DNA of 21,206 bases from NCBI GenBank assembly GCA_029560815.1, contig JAKQKF010000358.1:1-21206 (forward strand), written 5' to 3'. Position numbers and translations under genes: made by a program. How positions within the stretch are numbered: the stretch's first letter is position 1; each line of letters opens with the position of its first letter. The DNA is from a bacterium. Its GTDB lineage: Bacteria > KSB1 > UBA2214. The notes beneath the pieces were generated by a model that ran no database searches, was not told where the DNA came from, and saw nothing but the letters and a program-made list of their open reading frames with translations. Shown here piece by piece: positions 1 through 7,613 of this stretch.

Positions 1-38
1 AGCAGCACATCTTCCAATGTCGGTGGTCTTGTTTCCAT
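1..38 (-). CDS. 5' end of a minus-strand gene, product unknown (partial)
   Basis: Only the first 12 codons lie in the window. Reading the minus strand from position 38 gives METRPPTLEDVL and then runs off the edge. The start is supported by a GGGAG purine block about 6-10 bases upstream and by a well-formed minus-strand promoter at 116-88. The short N-terminus is too little for a function; a TLEDV string near the start is seen in some LacI-type regulators, but this is only a hint. It is transcribed divergently from the 264-4488 cluster, so it could share regulation with it. Confidence 0.45.
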   Translation of the reverse strand, partial: METRPPTLEDVL

Positions 39-87
39 CTTCCGCTCCCTTTCCCGCTCTGGCGGTTATGCGGTGATCCCCTGCAAG

Positions 88-116
88 AATATTGACAATT
101 CACGGCAAAAAGTCAA
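88..116 (-). promoter_or_regulatory. Sigma70-type promoter for the minus-strand gene at 38
   Basis: On the minus strand a -35 box TTGACT (116-111) is followed after exactly 17 bp by AATATT (93-88). Transcription would start near position 81, giving a leader of about 43 bases before the ATG at 38. The same pair of hexamers with the same 17-bp spacing occurs upstream of the TonB-dependent receptor at 13002-13030, which strengthens both calls. Confidence 0.5.
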
Positions 117-158
117 GAGGATAGTTTTCTGTGCACCGTGCCCCGCCGGAAAAAATTA

Positions 159-187
159 TTTTGTTTTTTCGCCGAAAGACTTATATT
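159..187 (+). promoter_or_regulatory. Possible promoter of the 264-4488 cluster
   Basis: A T-rich -35-like box (TTTTGT, 159-164) lies 17 bp before TATATT (182-187). The same -10 hexamer with 17-bp spacing is seen before the nucleoside transporter at 4535-4563. A start near 194 would leave a leader of about 70 bases. The rest of 39-263 shows no gene; it holds this element and the divergent minus-strand promoter. Confidence 0.35.
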
Positions 188-263
188 GAAAGGTTCTTGC
201 AACCGCCCGGGGGCAGTGAAGCGGACCTAGCGGGAGACGGTTTCTCTTACCTTCAGGGAGCAG

Positions 264-1286
264 ATGGCGAGCCAGGATGACCGCGTTGTACTGCTGATCA
301 GCAAGCTGGAACGCGTCTGCGCCGGCGCCGCCTCCCAGCAGGAAGCCGATGAGGTGATTCGTGCAGCCCAGGCCCTGAGTGCCGCCCATCTGCGCATGCT
401 CGAACGCTGCGGCAAACATCTGCGCGAGACCGGCCGCGAAGTGGAATACGACCTCCTGGCCTCAGACTGCATCGCGGAACTCTTTCAGCAGAGCGAACCC
501 CGCCGCTTCCCCAAATTGACCGCCTATTTCGCACCGCTCTTCGCCGCCGGCCGCCCCACAGAAGAAATCTATAGTGCCCTGATCCGCCTCATCACCCGCC
601 TGACCCGGCAGCATGCCATCCGCCTCTTCCGCCAGCGCGATCCTGAGGGGGCCAAATTGTGGCGCAATGTGATCCAGGCCGTGAGAAAAAATCCCGGCCT
701 GACCTTGAAGCGTGAGATCGGCGGCTGGTACATTCTCTCCCGGCAGGAGACTGCCGCGGCTTACTACCAGCCGGATCCTCAGACCGTCGCCGCCATGCTG
801 GGACGACTGCTGATTGATCACCGGCAGCTCGGCCCGGCACTGGCCAGCCTCTATGCCGAACTGGCCGCAAAAAGCGGACGGCCGGTCTGGATCGCCGTGG
901 CGGACATCACCCGCATCATCCGCACCTACAGACGGACCGCCGCCGGAGCTGCGCCCGCTCTCCCGCCGGAAGAGGAACCCGAGTGGGCTGTCTACAGCCG
1001 GCTCTTCGAACAAACCCTGGCGCAAATTCGCGAGGAGCTGATTGGAAATTATCTCCGCAGCGGGAAAATCACCCCGGCCGAAGGTCTGGCCCTCTATAAC
1101 GCCCTGCTCGCGCGCAGCCGCTGCCTGCTGGAACAGGAATCAGAGAACGGAGACCGCACCCTGATCGCTGCGCACTGGCCGGAGGGACTGCCCATGACCG
1201 ATCCGAAAAAAATCTTCACGATCTTTGATTATCTGCTGCGGATATTCAGGCAGAAAATGCAAAAAAAAATTGAACAATTTTTCTGA
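264..1286 (+). CDS. Unrecognised cytoplasmic protein, possibly a divergent sigma-like regulator
   Basis: A 340-residue, mainly helical, Arg- and Leu-rich protein with no signal peptide or membrane segment. I do not recognise the family. Residues 63-75 (DLLASDCIAELFQ) and the basic stretch around 117-142 (RLFRQRDPEGAKLWRN) loosely recall region 2 of sigma70 factors, and a Pro/Glu-rich linker near 226-242 separates a second helical half. This is pattern resemblance, not a domain call. The guess gains weight from the next gene, which carries an anti-sigma-type zinc motif. AGGGAG lies only 3 bases before the ATG, which is a short spacing. The gene ends in a run of nine A (1261-1269) and a small AT-only inverted repeat (1265-1282). 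It is 57 bases from the next gene and probably shares its transcript. It could instead be a structural partner of the membrane protein. Confidence 0.6.
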   Translation: MASQDDRVVLLISKLERVCAGAASQQEADEVIRAAQALSAAHLRMLERCGKHLRETGREVEYDLLASDCIAELFQQSEPRRFPKLTAYFAPLFAAGRPTEEIYSALIRLITRLTRQHAIRLFRQRDPEGAKLWRNVIQAVRKNPGLTLKREIGGWYILSRQETAAAYYQPDPQTVAAMLGRLLIDHRQLGPALASLYAELAAKSGRPVWIAVADITRIIRTYRRTAAGAAPALPPEEEPEWAVYSRLFEQTLAQIREELIGNYLRSGKITPAEGLALYNALLARSRCLLEQESENGDRTLIAAHWPEGLPMTDPKKIFTIFDYLLRIFRQKMQKKIEQFF

Positions 1287-1343
1287 AAACCGGACCGATG
1301 TGCCTATAATAGTATTGCATGAGGTCCGTAAAAGGCTGACAGC

Positions 1344-2165
1344 ATGGTATGTTTTACTGAACAACAAATTGAAAAAATGGTCTGGGGGGAGGCAGCAAGC
1401 GACGAAACAGGATGGGGACACCTTTTTCATTGTGACCGCTGCCGCGAGCGTTATCTGGCGCTCACCATTCTGCATCAGGCCACGCTTTCACCCTTGTCCG
1501 CTTCCTCGCATGCCTTCCCGGCAAGCCCGGCTTCATCAGCCGCCCGAACCATCAGGCTGCTGCCACTGCAAACCGGCGCGCAGGGAGTTTCCACATCTCC
1601 GCGTCTGGCTGCCCAGGGGGAGCAGCCAGACGACTCCTATTTCGTCTCCAGTTTCGCCAATGCTAAAGCCGGCATGATCGGCCGGCTGCTCTTTCATCGC
1701 CGGACCCGCCACCTCACCCTCTATCTCATTGCCGACACGGGCCAGATCGCCGAAGGTCTGAAAGTGACGCTCGATGACGGTTTCCTGACCGGATACCCGG
1801 ACCATCATGGCTGCCTCGACTTTGGCGAACAACCGGAGAGACGCTTCAGCAAGATGGAGCTCAGCACGCCCCGCGGTATCTGCAACCTCGCACAGACCAT
1901 GCCTGTGCCTGAAGACCGGGAGCAAAAACGGCGGATCGTTCTGCCCGGCCATCCCCTGGCGGAAATCGACCTGACCATCGAATGCCAGCCGGAGGGCACC
2001 CGCTACATCATCACCTGCACAGGTGAAGCCTCAGCGCCTGACACGGCGGAACTGGACATAGTCGGCATCACCAGCAAACGCATCCTCCCGGTAAAAACCC
2101 ACGCGGGCGCCGCCCTGCTGCAGGTTGAGCCGGATGAAGAGATGCTGAAAATTCATATCTACTGA
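1344..2165 (+). CDS. Soluble zinc-motif protein of anti-sigma (ZAS) type
   Basis: A 273-residue protein without a signal peptide or transmembrane helix. Near the N-terminus H26-x3-C30-x2-C33 (HLFHCDRC) matches the zinc-binding anti-sigma motif exactly, inside the kind of short helical domain that ZAS proteins use to hold an ECF sigma factor. A Ser/Ala/Pro-rich linker (about 48-62) follows, then a beta-rich domain (about 85-273) that I do not recognise. Many ZAS proteins continue into a membrane helix; this one does not. The helix is instead in the next gene, whose ATG begins one base after this stop, so the two are probably translationally coupled and may act as one unit. AAAGG lies about 9 bases before the start. 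The zinc motif is seen; binding to a sigma factor is inferred and depends on the identity of the upstream gene. Confidence 0.65.
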   Translation: MVCFTEQQIEKMVWGEAASDETGWGHLFHCDRCRERYLALTILHQATLSPLSASSHAFPASPASSAARTIRLLPLQTGAQGVSTSPRLAAQGEQPDDSYFVSSFANAKAGMIGRLLFHRRTRHLTLYLIADTGQIAEGLKVTLDDGFLTGYPDHHGCLDFGEQPERRFSKMELSTPRGICNLAQTMPVPEDREQKRRIVLPGHPLAEIDLTIECQPEGTRYIITCTGEASAPDTAELDIVGITSKRILPVKTHAGAALLQVEPDEEMLKIHIY

Positions 2166-2166
2166 C

Positions 2167-4488
2167 ATGCCCGCAAATCACACCCCATCCCTGCTCGAGC
2201 TCGAGACCAGCGCGCTCCAGCTCGCCGACATTCTGCACAGTGACGCCTCCCTCGAAGGCAAACGCAGCCGTTTCTTCTCTTTTTTTCTCGCCGTCGCCGG
2301 ATTTTCAAATCAATCCGCCATGCGCTCTTACTATCTGCAGTTCAGCCCCTTCCTCCTGCCGCTGTCGCAGGGGCTGACCGGCTGCAGCTGCGACCCCGCG
2401 GAGCTGTGCCTCTGGCTGAAAGTGGCCGATCTGTTCAAGTCCTCCGCCCCGGAGAATCCGGACGCCATCGATGCGGCTGAACACGCGATTCGCCTGACCG
2501 CCATTCTTAATGCCCTATACGCCGCCGACGAGCACCTTGCCGCCCGGCTGCTCGGCATCAGCATTCCGGAAGAGACTGCGACCCAACCCTCCCGCCTGGA
2601 AGCGGCCCGCAGACTGGCTGCTCAGGCTCCCCTTCCGTTCGGAGAGGAGCTGCTGACCTTACTGCGGAACCGGGAAGGGCAGGACTCCGCCCACGAACTC
2701 CAGGTTCTGCTCATTGACGACAGCTCAATTATTGATCCCGGCGCCGAACCCGCCGGCAGGATGCTCCCGCTCTACGCCGAAGCGCAGGAACGGCCATCCG
2801 ACGCCGATGAAGATTCTGCCCTGATCAACAACCGGGCCGGCTTCGGCCGCCAGGCCATTTATTACACGCTTCAGGATGGCCTGCTGGCGGCGCGGGCGCA
2901 TATGCCCGGGAGCACGGCCCAGCGCTTTTATGCCGTCCATTACTCCCTGCCGGATAAATCAGCGGAAATCAGCGGCACCTCTCTCGGCCTGGCGGCCGCC
3001 CTGCTGGCCTGGGTCACCAGCCGCAACCGCCACTACCGCGCAGAGGTCGTGCGTCTGGCGGCCTCCGCAGCAGTGACCGGCGGCATCCGCCCCGACGGCA
3101 CCGTGACCGCCGTCGACAGCCGCACCCTCAGCGCCAAGATCCGCGCCGCCTTTTTCTCCCCGGTAGAACGCCTCTTCCTGCCGGCGGCCAACCTGGCTGA
3201 GGCCTGGCCGCTGCTCGCCGCGCTCGAGCAGCGGTATCCCCGCCGGCGCCTGCTGCTGCAGCCCCTGGAGACCCTGCAGCAGGCCCTGCAGGACCGCAAT
3301 CTGATTGCAGATCATAAACCAGCCGTGCCGCAGCGCGCCCTGGCCGCCCTGCGCCGTAGCCGGCATAAAATCCTCCTCACCGGCATTGCGGCAGCCGCGG
3401 CATTGGGACTGCTCTTTGCCACCGTGCCAGCCCTGCAGTGGTGGCGCGACCCCCAGCCGGCGCTGGCCGAAGTATCCTCTGATGAGATAATCTTTAAAAA
3501 CCAGGCCGGAAAGCGGCTCTGGTCGCACCAACTGGGATTCACCATGCCCACCAGCGACCGCGATAATTCCCGGGCTGTGCAGCTGCTCATCGATGATCTG
3601 GACGGCGACGGCCGGCGCGAAGTGCTCTTCGGCCTCAACGAAAATTCGCACCTCGAACAGTGCGGCATTCTCTTCGGCTATGATTACCGCGGCCGCGCCC
3701 TCTGGCCGCCCATCAAACTCTCCCGGCCGCTGGAGAGCCTGGGCGGAGAACAAATCGCGGATCACTTTTACTTCAGCCCCCTCCTGAGTTTCCACATCAA
3801 ACCTGACCAGCCCAAAATGATCCTCTTTTCCATTGGCTCCATACATACCTTTGCCTCCAGCCTGGTTTTGATCGACAGCAAGGGCAGCCTGCGCGGATCC
3901 TACTGGAATTCAGGTCATATTCCTGCCATCACAACGCATGATGTCAACCGCGATGGCCGTATGGAGATCATCGCCGGGTTATACGGCAATGAGGAGGGCC
4001 GGGCGCGGCTGGCTGTTTTCGATCCTGACGACATGCAGGGGGCCTCTCCGCAGAGCAAGCCCGAATACACCCTGAGGGGAATAGCTCCCGCCCGCCACCT
4101 CCGGCTCTACCGCTTTCCCGCCTCCCCCTTCTGGGAGCCCGGCGCTTACCGGGACACCGTAGCACTTATCGATCTCCTGGGCGAGCTTGTGCGCGTCCAT
4201 CTCGCCAATAACGGCATGGTCAAGACCGCCACGGGAAGCCTTGGCGAATTCCTGATGTACAGGTACACATTCTCGACCAGTCTGGAACCGATCGATTTCA
4301 GTGATCCGCCCGACCGTTTTCTCGCCCGCTTCCGCGATATCTTTGGCCGTGAATTCAGTGCCGCCGACCGTGCCCGGCTGGAGGTCATCGATGAATGGGA
4401 CGGCAAGAACTGGCAGCCCCGCCACATCGGCGCCGAAAACGGGCAGAAAAATCCCCCGGCACCCCGTCAGCAGCCGCAACTGCCATAG
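2167..4488 (+). CDS. Membrane protein: Lon-like (S16) domain, one TM helix, FG-GAP-like propeller
   Basis: The 773 residues fall into parts. Residues 1-220 are helical and unrecognised. Residues 225-375 resemble the Lon proteolytic domain: G270-T-S272-L-G matches the nucleophile loop GPSAG, VTGGIRPDG (303-311) matches the TGEI..RG strand, and KIRAA with LFLPAAN (324-342) matches KLLAA..VLIP. The Lys of the Ser-Lys dyad is not clearly present: the best alignment puts Ser322 there, with Lys324 two residues on. A hydrophobic helix at about 402-422 follows an Arg/Lys-rich stretch (396-401), so the N-terminal half is predicted cytoplasmic and the C-terminal half periplasmic. After it come calcium-loop-like FG-GAP motifs, DDLDGDGRREVLFG (476-489) and DVNRDGRMEIIAG (592-604). 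There is one base between it and the preceding zinc-motif gene. It may be a sensor passing an outside signal to the soluble pair, by cleavage or by binding; this is inferred. Confidence 0.7.
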   Translation: MPANHTPSLLELETSALQLADILHSDASLEGKRSRFFSFFLAVAGFSNQSAMRSYYLQFSPFLLPLSQGLTGCSCDPAELCLWLKVADLFKSSAPENPDAIDAAEHAIRLTAILNALYAADEHLAARLLGISIPEETATQPSRLEAARRLAAQAPLPFGEELLTLLRNREGQDSAHELQVLLIDDSSIIDPGAEPAGRMLPLYAEAQERPSDADEDSALINNRAGFGRQAIYYTLQDGLLAARAHMPGSTAQRFYAVHYSLPDKSAEISGTSLGLAAALLAWVTSRNRHYRAEVVRLAASAAVTGGIRPDGTVTAVDSRTLSAKIRAAFFSPVERLFLPAANLAEAWPLLAALEQRYPRRRLLLQPLETLQQALQDRNLIADHKPAVPQRALAALRRSRHKILLTGIAAAAALGLLFATVPALQWWRDPQPALAEVSSDEIIFKNQAGKRLWSHQLGFTMPTSDRDNSRAVQLLIDDLDGDGRREVLFGLNENSHLEQCGILFGYDYRGRALWPPIKLSRPLESLGGEQIADHFYFSPLLSFHIKPDQPKMILFSIGSIHTFASSLVLIDSKGSLRGSYWNSGHIPAITTHDVNRDGRMEIIAGLYGNEEGRARLAVFDPDDMQGASPQSKPEYTLRGIAPARHLRLYRFPASPFWEPGAYRDTVALIDLLGELVRVHLANNGMVKTATGSLGEFLMYRYTFSTSLEPIDFSDPPDRFLARFRDIFGREFSAADRARLEVIDEWDGKNWQPRHIGAENGQKNPPAPRQQPQLP

Positions 4489-4534
4489 CCCCGTGCACCA
4501 ACCGTCACCTGTCCCGCCCCCCCGGGGAAAACTT

Positions 4535-4563
4535 TTGCATCCTTGAAAAAACTTTTCTATATT
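4535..4563 (+). promoter_or_regulatory. Promoter of the nucleoside/nucleobase transporter operon
   Basis: TTGCAT (4535-4540) and TATATT (4558-4563) are separated by 17 bp in an AT-rich patch within otherwise GC-rich DNA. Transcription would begin near 4570, about 40 bases before the ATG at 4610. It sits in the 121-base gap after the membrane sensor gene. I see no convincing terminator in that gap, so read-through from upstream remains possible. Confidence 0.5.
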
Positions 4564-4609
4564 ACGGCGCCCATCAACCCCTTAACCGCCAAAAAGGAGC
4601 GCCACGGCT

Positions 4610-5923
4610 ATGATCCCGATTTTGCACGGCCTGCTCGGCCTGCTCTTCGTCACTTTTCTCGCTTTTCTCTTCTCCACCAATAAGAAAGCCATCGACTGGA
4701 AGCTGGTCCTGATCGGCATTCTGCTCCAGTTCGCCTTCGCCATTCTGGTGATCAAGACCGCGATCGGCCGAGACATTTTCGCCTGGATCAGCGGCCTCTT
4801 CGTCGCCCTCTTCAGCTTTGCCGCCGACGGAGCCCAGTTCGTCTTCGGCCCCCTGGGCAGGGGCAGCGGCGAGGGCAGCCTCGGCGTGATCTTCGCCTTC
4901 CAGGTGCTGCCGACCATCATTTTCTTCGCCGCCTTTATGGCCGTCCTCTATCACCTCGGCATCATGCAGTGGATCGTCAAGGGCATGGCCTGGGTGATGC
5001 AGCGCTTTATGAAAACCAGCGGGGCGGAAACCCTCGACGTGGCGGCCAATACCTTCATGGGCCAGACTGAGGCGCCCCTGGTGATCCGCCCCTATCTGTC
5101 GAGCCTGACCGAGTCGGAGCTCTACACCATCATGGCCAGCGGTATGGCGCACATCTCCGGCGGCGTGCTGGGGGCCTATATGCAGATGCTGGGCATCGCC
5201 ATGGCCAAGGCGCAGGGGGTGCCGGTCGACCAGTCCCAGCTCTTTTTCGCCGGCCATTTGCTCGCAGCCTCGATCATGGCGTTTCCCGCCACCCTGGTGG
5301 TGGCCAAGATGCTCGTCCCCGAGACCGCCGAGCCGATGACCATGGGCACAGTCAAGCTCAAGGTGGAGAAGAGCAGCGGCAACGTCATCGAGGCGGCCGC
5401 GGGCGGCGCCGGCGACGGCCTGCGTCTCGCCCTCAACGTCGGCGGCATGCTCATCGCCTTCATCGCCCTGATCGCCCTCATCAACGCCCTGCTCGGCTTC
5501 ATCGGCAGCTCCACCGGCCTCAATGGCGTGCTCATGGAGCACTTTAACAAGCCCCTCAACCTTGAGCTCCTCTTCGGCCTGGTCTTCCAGTTCATCGCCT
5601 GGATCATCGGCGTCCCCTGGAAAGAGGCCCTCGATGTCGGCAGTCTGATGGGGATCAAACTGGCGGTCAACGAATTCGTCGCCTATCTCAAGATGTCCGA
5701 TGTCGTCGCCGCCGGCCAACTCTCGACCAAATCGATCGTCATCGCCACCTATGCCCTCTGCGGCTTTGCCAATTTCGCCTCGGTCGCCATCCAGATCGGC
5801 GGCCTGAGTCCCCTGATGGAGAACCGCCGCAGCGATATCGCCCGGCTCGGGCTCAAGTCGGTGCTGGGAGGCACCATCGCCACCTGGATGACCGCGGCCA
5901 TCGCCGGCATTCTGACCAATTAA
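4610..5923 (+). CDS. CNT-family concentrative nucleoside transporter (NupC-like)
   Basis: A 437-residue multi-span inner-membrane protein of the concentrative nucleoside transporter family, which imports nucleosides with sodium ions or protons. The length is usual for bacterial CNTs. Diagnostic residues are visible: GQTEAPL (G151-Q152-T153-E154) and NEFVAY (N354-E355) match the two nucleoside-binding hairpin regions, and CGFANFAS (N388, S391) matches the conserved helix that completes the binding site in the Vibrio cholerae homologue. AAGGAG lies 10 bases before the ATG and a good promoter lies upstream. A permease gene follows after 15 bases, so the two are almost certainly one operon. Family assignment is strong; whether it prefers purine or pyrimidine nucleosides cannot be read from the sequence. 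Confidence 0.92.
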   Translation: MIPILHGLLGLLFVTFLAFLFSTNKKAIDWKLVLIGILLQFAFAILVIKTAIGRDIFAWISGLFVALFSFAADGAQFVFGPLGRGSGEGSLGVIFAFQVLPTIIFFAAFMAVLYHLGIMQWIVKGMAWVMQRFMKTSGAETLDVAANTFMGQTEAPLVIRPYLSSLTESELYTIMASGMAHISGGVLGAYMQMLGIAMAKAQGVPVDQSQLFFAGHLLAASIMAFPATLVVAKMLVPETAEPMTMGTVKLKVEKSSGNVIEAAAGGAGDGLRLALNVGGMLIAFIALIALINALLGFIGSSTGLNGVLMEHFNKPLNLELLFGLVFQFIAWIIGVPWKEALDVGSLMGIKLAVNEFVAYLKMSDVVAAGQLSTKSIVIATYALCGFANFASVAIQIGGLSPLMENRRSDIARLGLKSVLGGTIATWMTAAIAGILTN

Positions 5924-5938
5924 GGAGAAGCAGGATCC

Positions 5939-7546
5939 ATGAACAAGAGTGAAACGTCCAGATACCGCTGGTTCGTCACCGGCGACATCAATGGTTTTTT
6001 CGGCCTGATGTTCGACAACCTGACCGTGCTTTCGTTCCTCGCCGGCATCCTTATCTTCGCCTTTAAATATCCCGCGGACATCGTCTACACCCGCATGCTG
6101 CCGGGCACGGCCTTCGGCGTCCTCTTCGGCGACCTGGTCTACACCTGGATGGCCTTCCGGCTGGCCAAAAAGAGCGGCAAGAGCGATGTCACCGCCATGC
6201 CCCTCGGCCTCGACACCCCTTCGACCATCGGGATCGCCCTGGTCGTGCTCGGTCCGGCCTTCATCGGCCTCAAGGCGGAGGGCTATTCCGAGCGCGACGC
6301 CGCCATGATGACCTGGTACATCGGCATGGCGACGATGATGTTCATGGGCGTGGTCAAACTGATCTTTTCGTTCCTCGGCAGATGGGTGCAAAAGATCGTC
6401 CCCCAGGCCGGCCTGCTCGGCTCCCTGGCCGGCATCGGCCTCGGCCTGATCGGCGTAACCCCCCTGATCGACATCTTCGGCATGCCGGTGGTCGGCCTGA
6501 TCGCCCTCGGCCTCATCTTCTACACCCTGGTCGCCGGCATCCCTCTGCCGGGCAAATTCCCGGGCGTCCTCGCCTCGGTCCTGATCGGCACGGCCGTCTA
6601 TTATATCCTCGGGCCGCTCGGTCTCGCCGGCGGCACCTACGCCGGCCCGCCACCGCTCGACCTGCACCTCGGCCTGCCCCTGCCGACACTTGACTTTTTG
6701 AAAGGTCTGGCCCCGGCGGTGAAGTACCTGCCCCTGGCCATCCCCTTCGGCATCCTCACCGTGGTCGGCGGCATCAATGTAACCGAGAGCGCCCGCGTCG
6801 CCGGCGATGATTACAACACCCGCAGCATCCTGCTCACTGAAGCCCTGGCCACCCTGGTGGCGGGTATGTGCGGCGGCGTCGCCCAGTCGACCCCCTACAT
6901 CGGCCAGCCCGCCTACAAGAACATGGGCTCACACGCCGGCTACACCCTCCTAACCGGTATCTTCGTCGGACTCGGCGGCATGCTCGGCTACGTCTCCTTC
7001 ATCATCGAACTCATCCCGCGCGCAGTCCTCGCCCCGATCCTGGTCTTCGTCGCCTTTGATATCATCGCCCAGGCCTTCCAGGCCGTGCCCAAGCGTCACG
7101 CCCCGGCCGTCGCCTTTGCCTTTTTCCCGACCGTCCTGCGCCTGCTGGCAATCAAAATGGGCACCCCGGAACCGATTCCGGCGGAGAAATTCAACGAACT
7201 GATGACCGCCCCCGGCAAGGCCCTGCCGGAACTGCAGGTCATCACCGCCCTCGGCAACGGCTTTATCGTCACCGCCATGCTCTGGGGGGCCTTTCTGGCC
7301 GAGCTGATCGACCGCCGCCTCAGGATCTCGGCCCTCTATCTGCTCAATCTGGCCATCTTCTCATGGTTCGGCGTCATCCATTCGGCCATGCCCGATGGCT
7401 CGATGTACCTGCCATGGCAGCTCACCGGCATGGCGCAGCAGGTGCCCAATCAGTTCGCTCTCGCCTATCTCTGCCTGGCCGCCATCTTTTTCGGCCTCTC
7501 TTTCACCCGGGAGAGCAAGGGACCGGCCACGGGCATGGCGCACTGA
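5939..7546 (+). CDS. NCS2/AzgA-like nucleobase permease
   Basis: A 535-residue polytopic membrane protein with about 12-14 hydrophobic segments. The pattern VTAMPLGLDTPS (near residues 84-95), a mid-protein GGINVTESARVAGDDYNT segment and a Gly-rich QSTPYIGQPAYKNMGSHAGYT segment match the architecture of xanthine/uracil-type permeases, closest in style to the AzgA-like branch, where these parts correspond to the substrate-binding half-helices. It probably imports a purine base or related heterocycle. AAGGAG lies 11 bases before the ATG and the gene starts 15 bases after the nucleoside transporter stop, so uptake of nucleosides and of free bases is probably co-expressed. No phosphorylase, deaminase or phosphoribosyltransferase is next to it, so the metabolic fate of the substrate is not shown. 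Some NCS2 relatives carry other anions, so the substrate is an inference. Confidence 0.8.
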   Translation: MNKSETSRYRWFVTGDINGFFGLMFDNLTVLSFLAGILIFAFKYPADIVYTRMLPGTAFGVLFGDLVYTWMAFRLAKKSGKSDVTAMPLGLDTPSTIGIALVVLGPAFIGLKAEGYSERDAAMMTWYIGMATMMFMGVVKLIFSFLGRWVQKIVPQAGLLGSLAGIGLGLIGVTPLIDIFGMPVVGLIALGLIFYTLVAGIPLPGKFPGVLASVLIGTAVYYILGPLGLAGGTYAGPPPLDLHLGLPLPTLDFLKGLAPAVKYLPLAIPFGILTVVGGINVTESARVAGDDYNTRSILLTEALATLVAGMCGGVAQSTPYIGQPAYKNMGSHAGYTLLTGIFVGLGGMLGYVSFIIELIPRAVLAPILVFVAFDIIAQAFQAVPKRHAPAVAFAFFPTVLRLLAIKMGTPEPIPAEKFNELMTAPGKALPELQVITALGNGFIVTAMLWGAFLAELIDRRLRISALYLLNLAIFSWFGVIHSAMPDGSMYLPWQLTGMAQQVPNQFALAYLCLAAIFFGLSFTRESKGPATGMAH

Positions 7547-7613
7547 TCATTCAATGTGAACTTTTCGGCAGTGGCAACGTATCAGAGAGTGGAGATTTCT
7601 TCAAGGAGGCGTT

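Noticed and set aside
92..97. Plus-strand TTGACA as a -35 box for the gene at 264
   Set aside because: No acceptable -10 lies 16-18 bp downstream; the hexamer overlaps the -10 of the better minus-strand promoter.
1261..1282. Nine-A run and AAAAATTG/CAATTTTT inverted repeat at the end of the first gene
   Set aside because: Considered as a slippage site or terminator. The following gene is already in the same frame after a stop, so slippage would not join them, and an AT-only 8-bp stem with a 2-base loop is too weak to end transcription.
1305..1310. Perfect TATAAT before the zinc-motif gene
   Set aside because: No -35-like hexamer lies at 16-18 bp and the extended -10 TG is off by one base, so a separate promoter is not supported, though not excluded.
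4574..6667. A 697-codon open frame on the minus strand
   Set aside because: It lies opposite the two transporter genes, is rich in Asp/Gly/His/Glu as expected from the complement of GC-rich hydrophobic codons, shows no domain, and crosses two genes with strong family matches.
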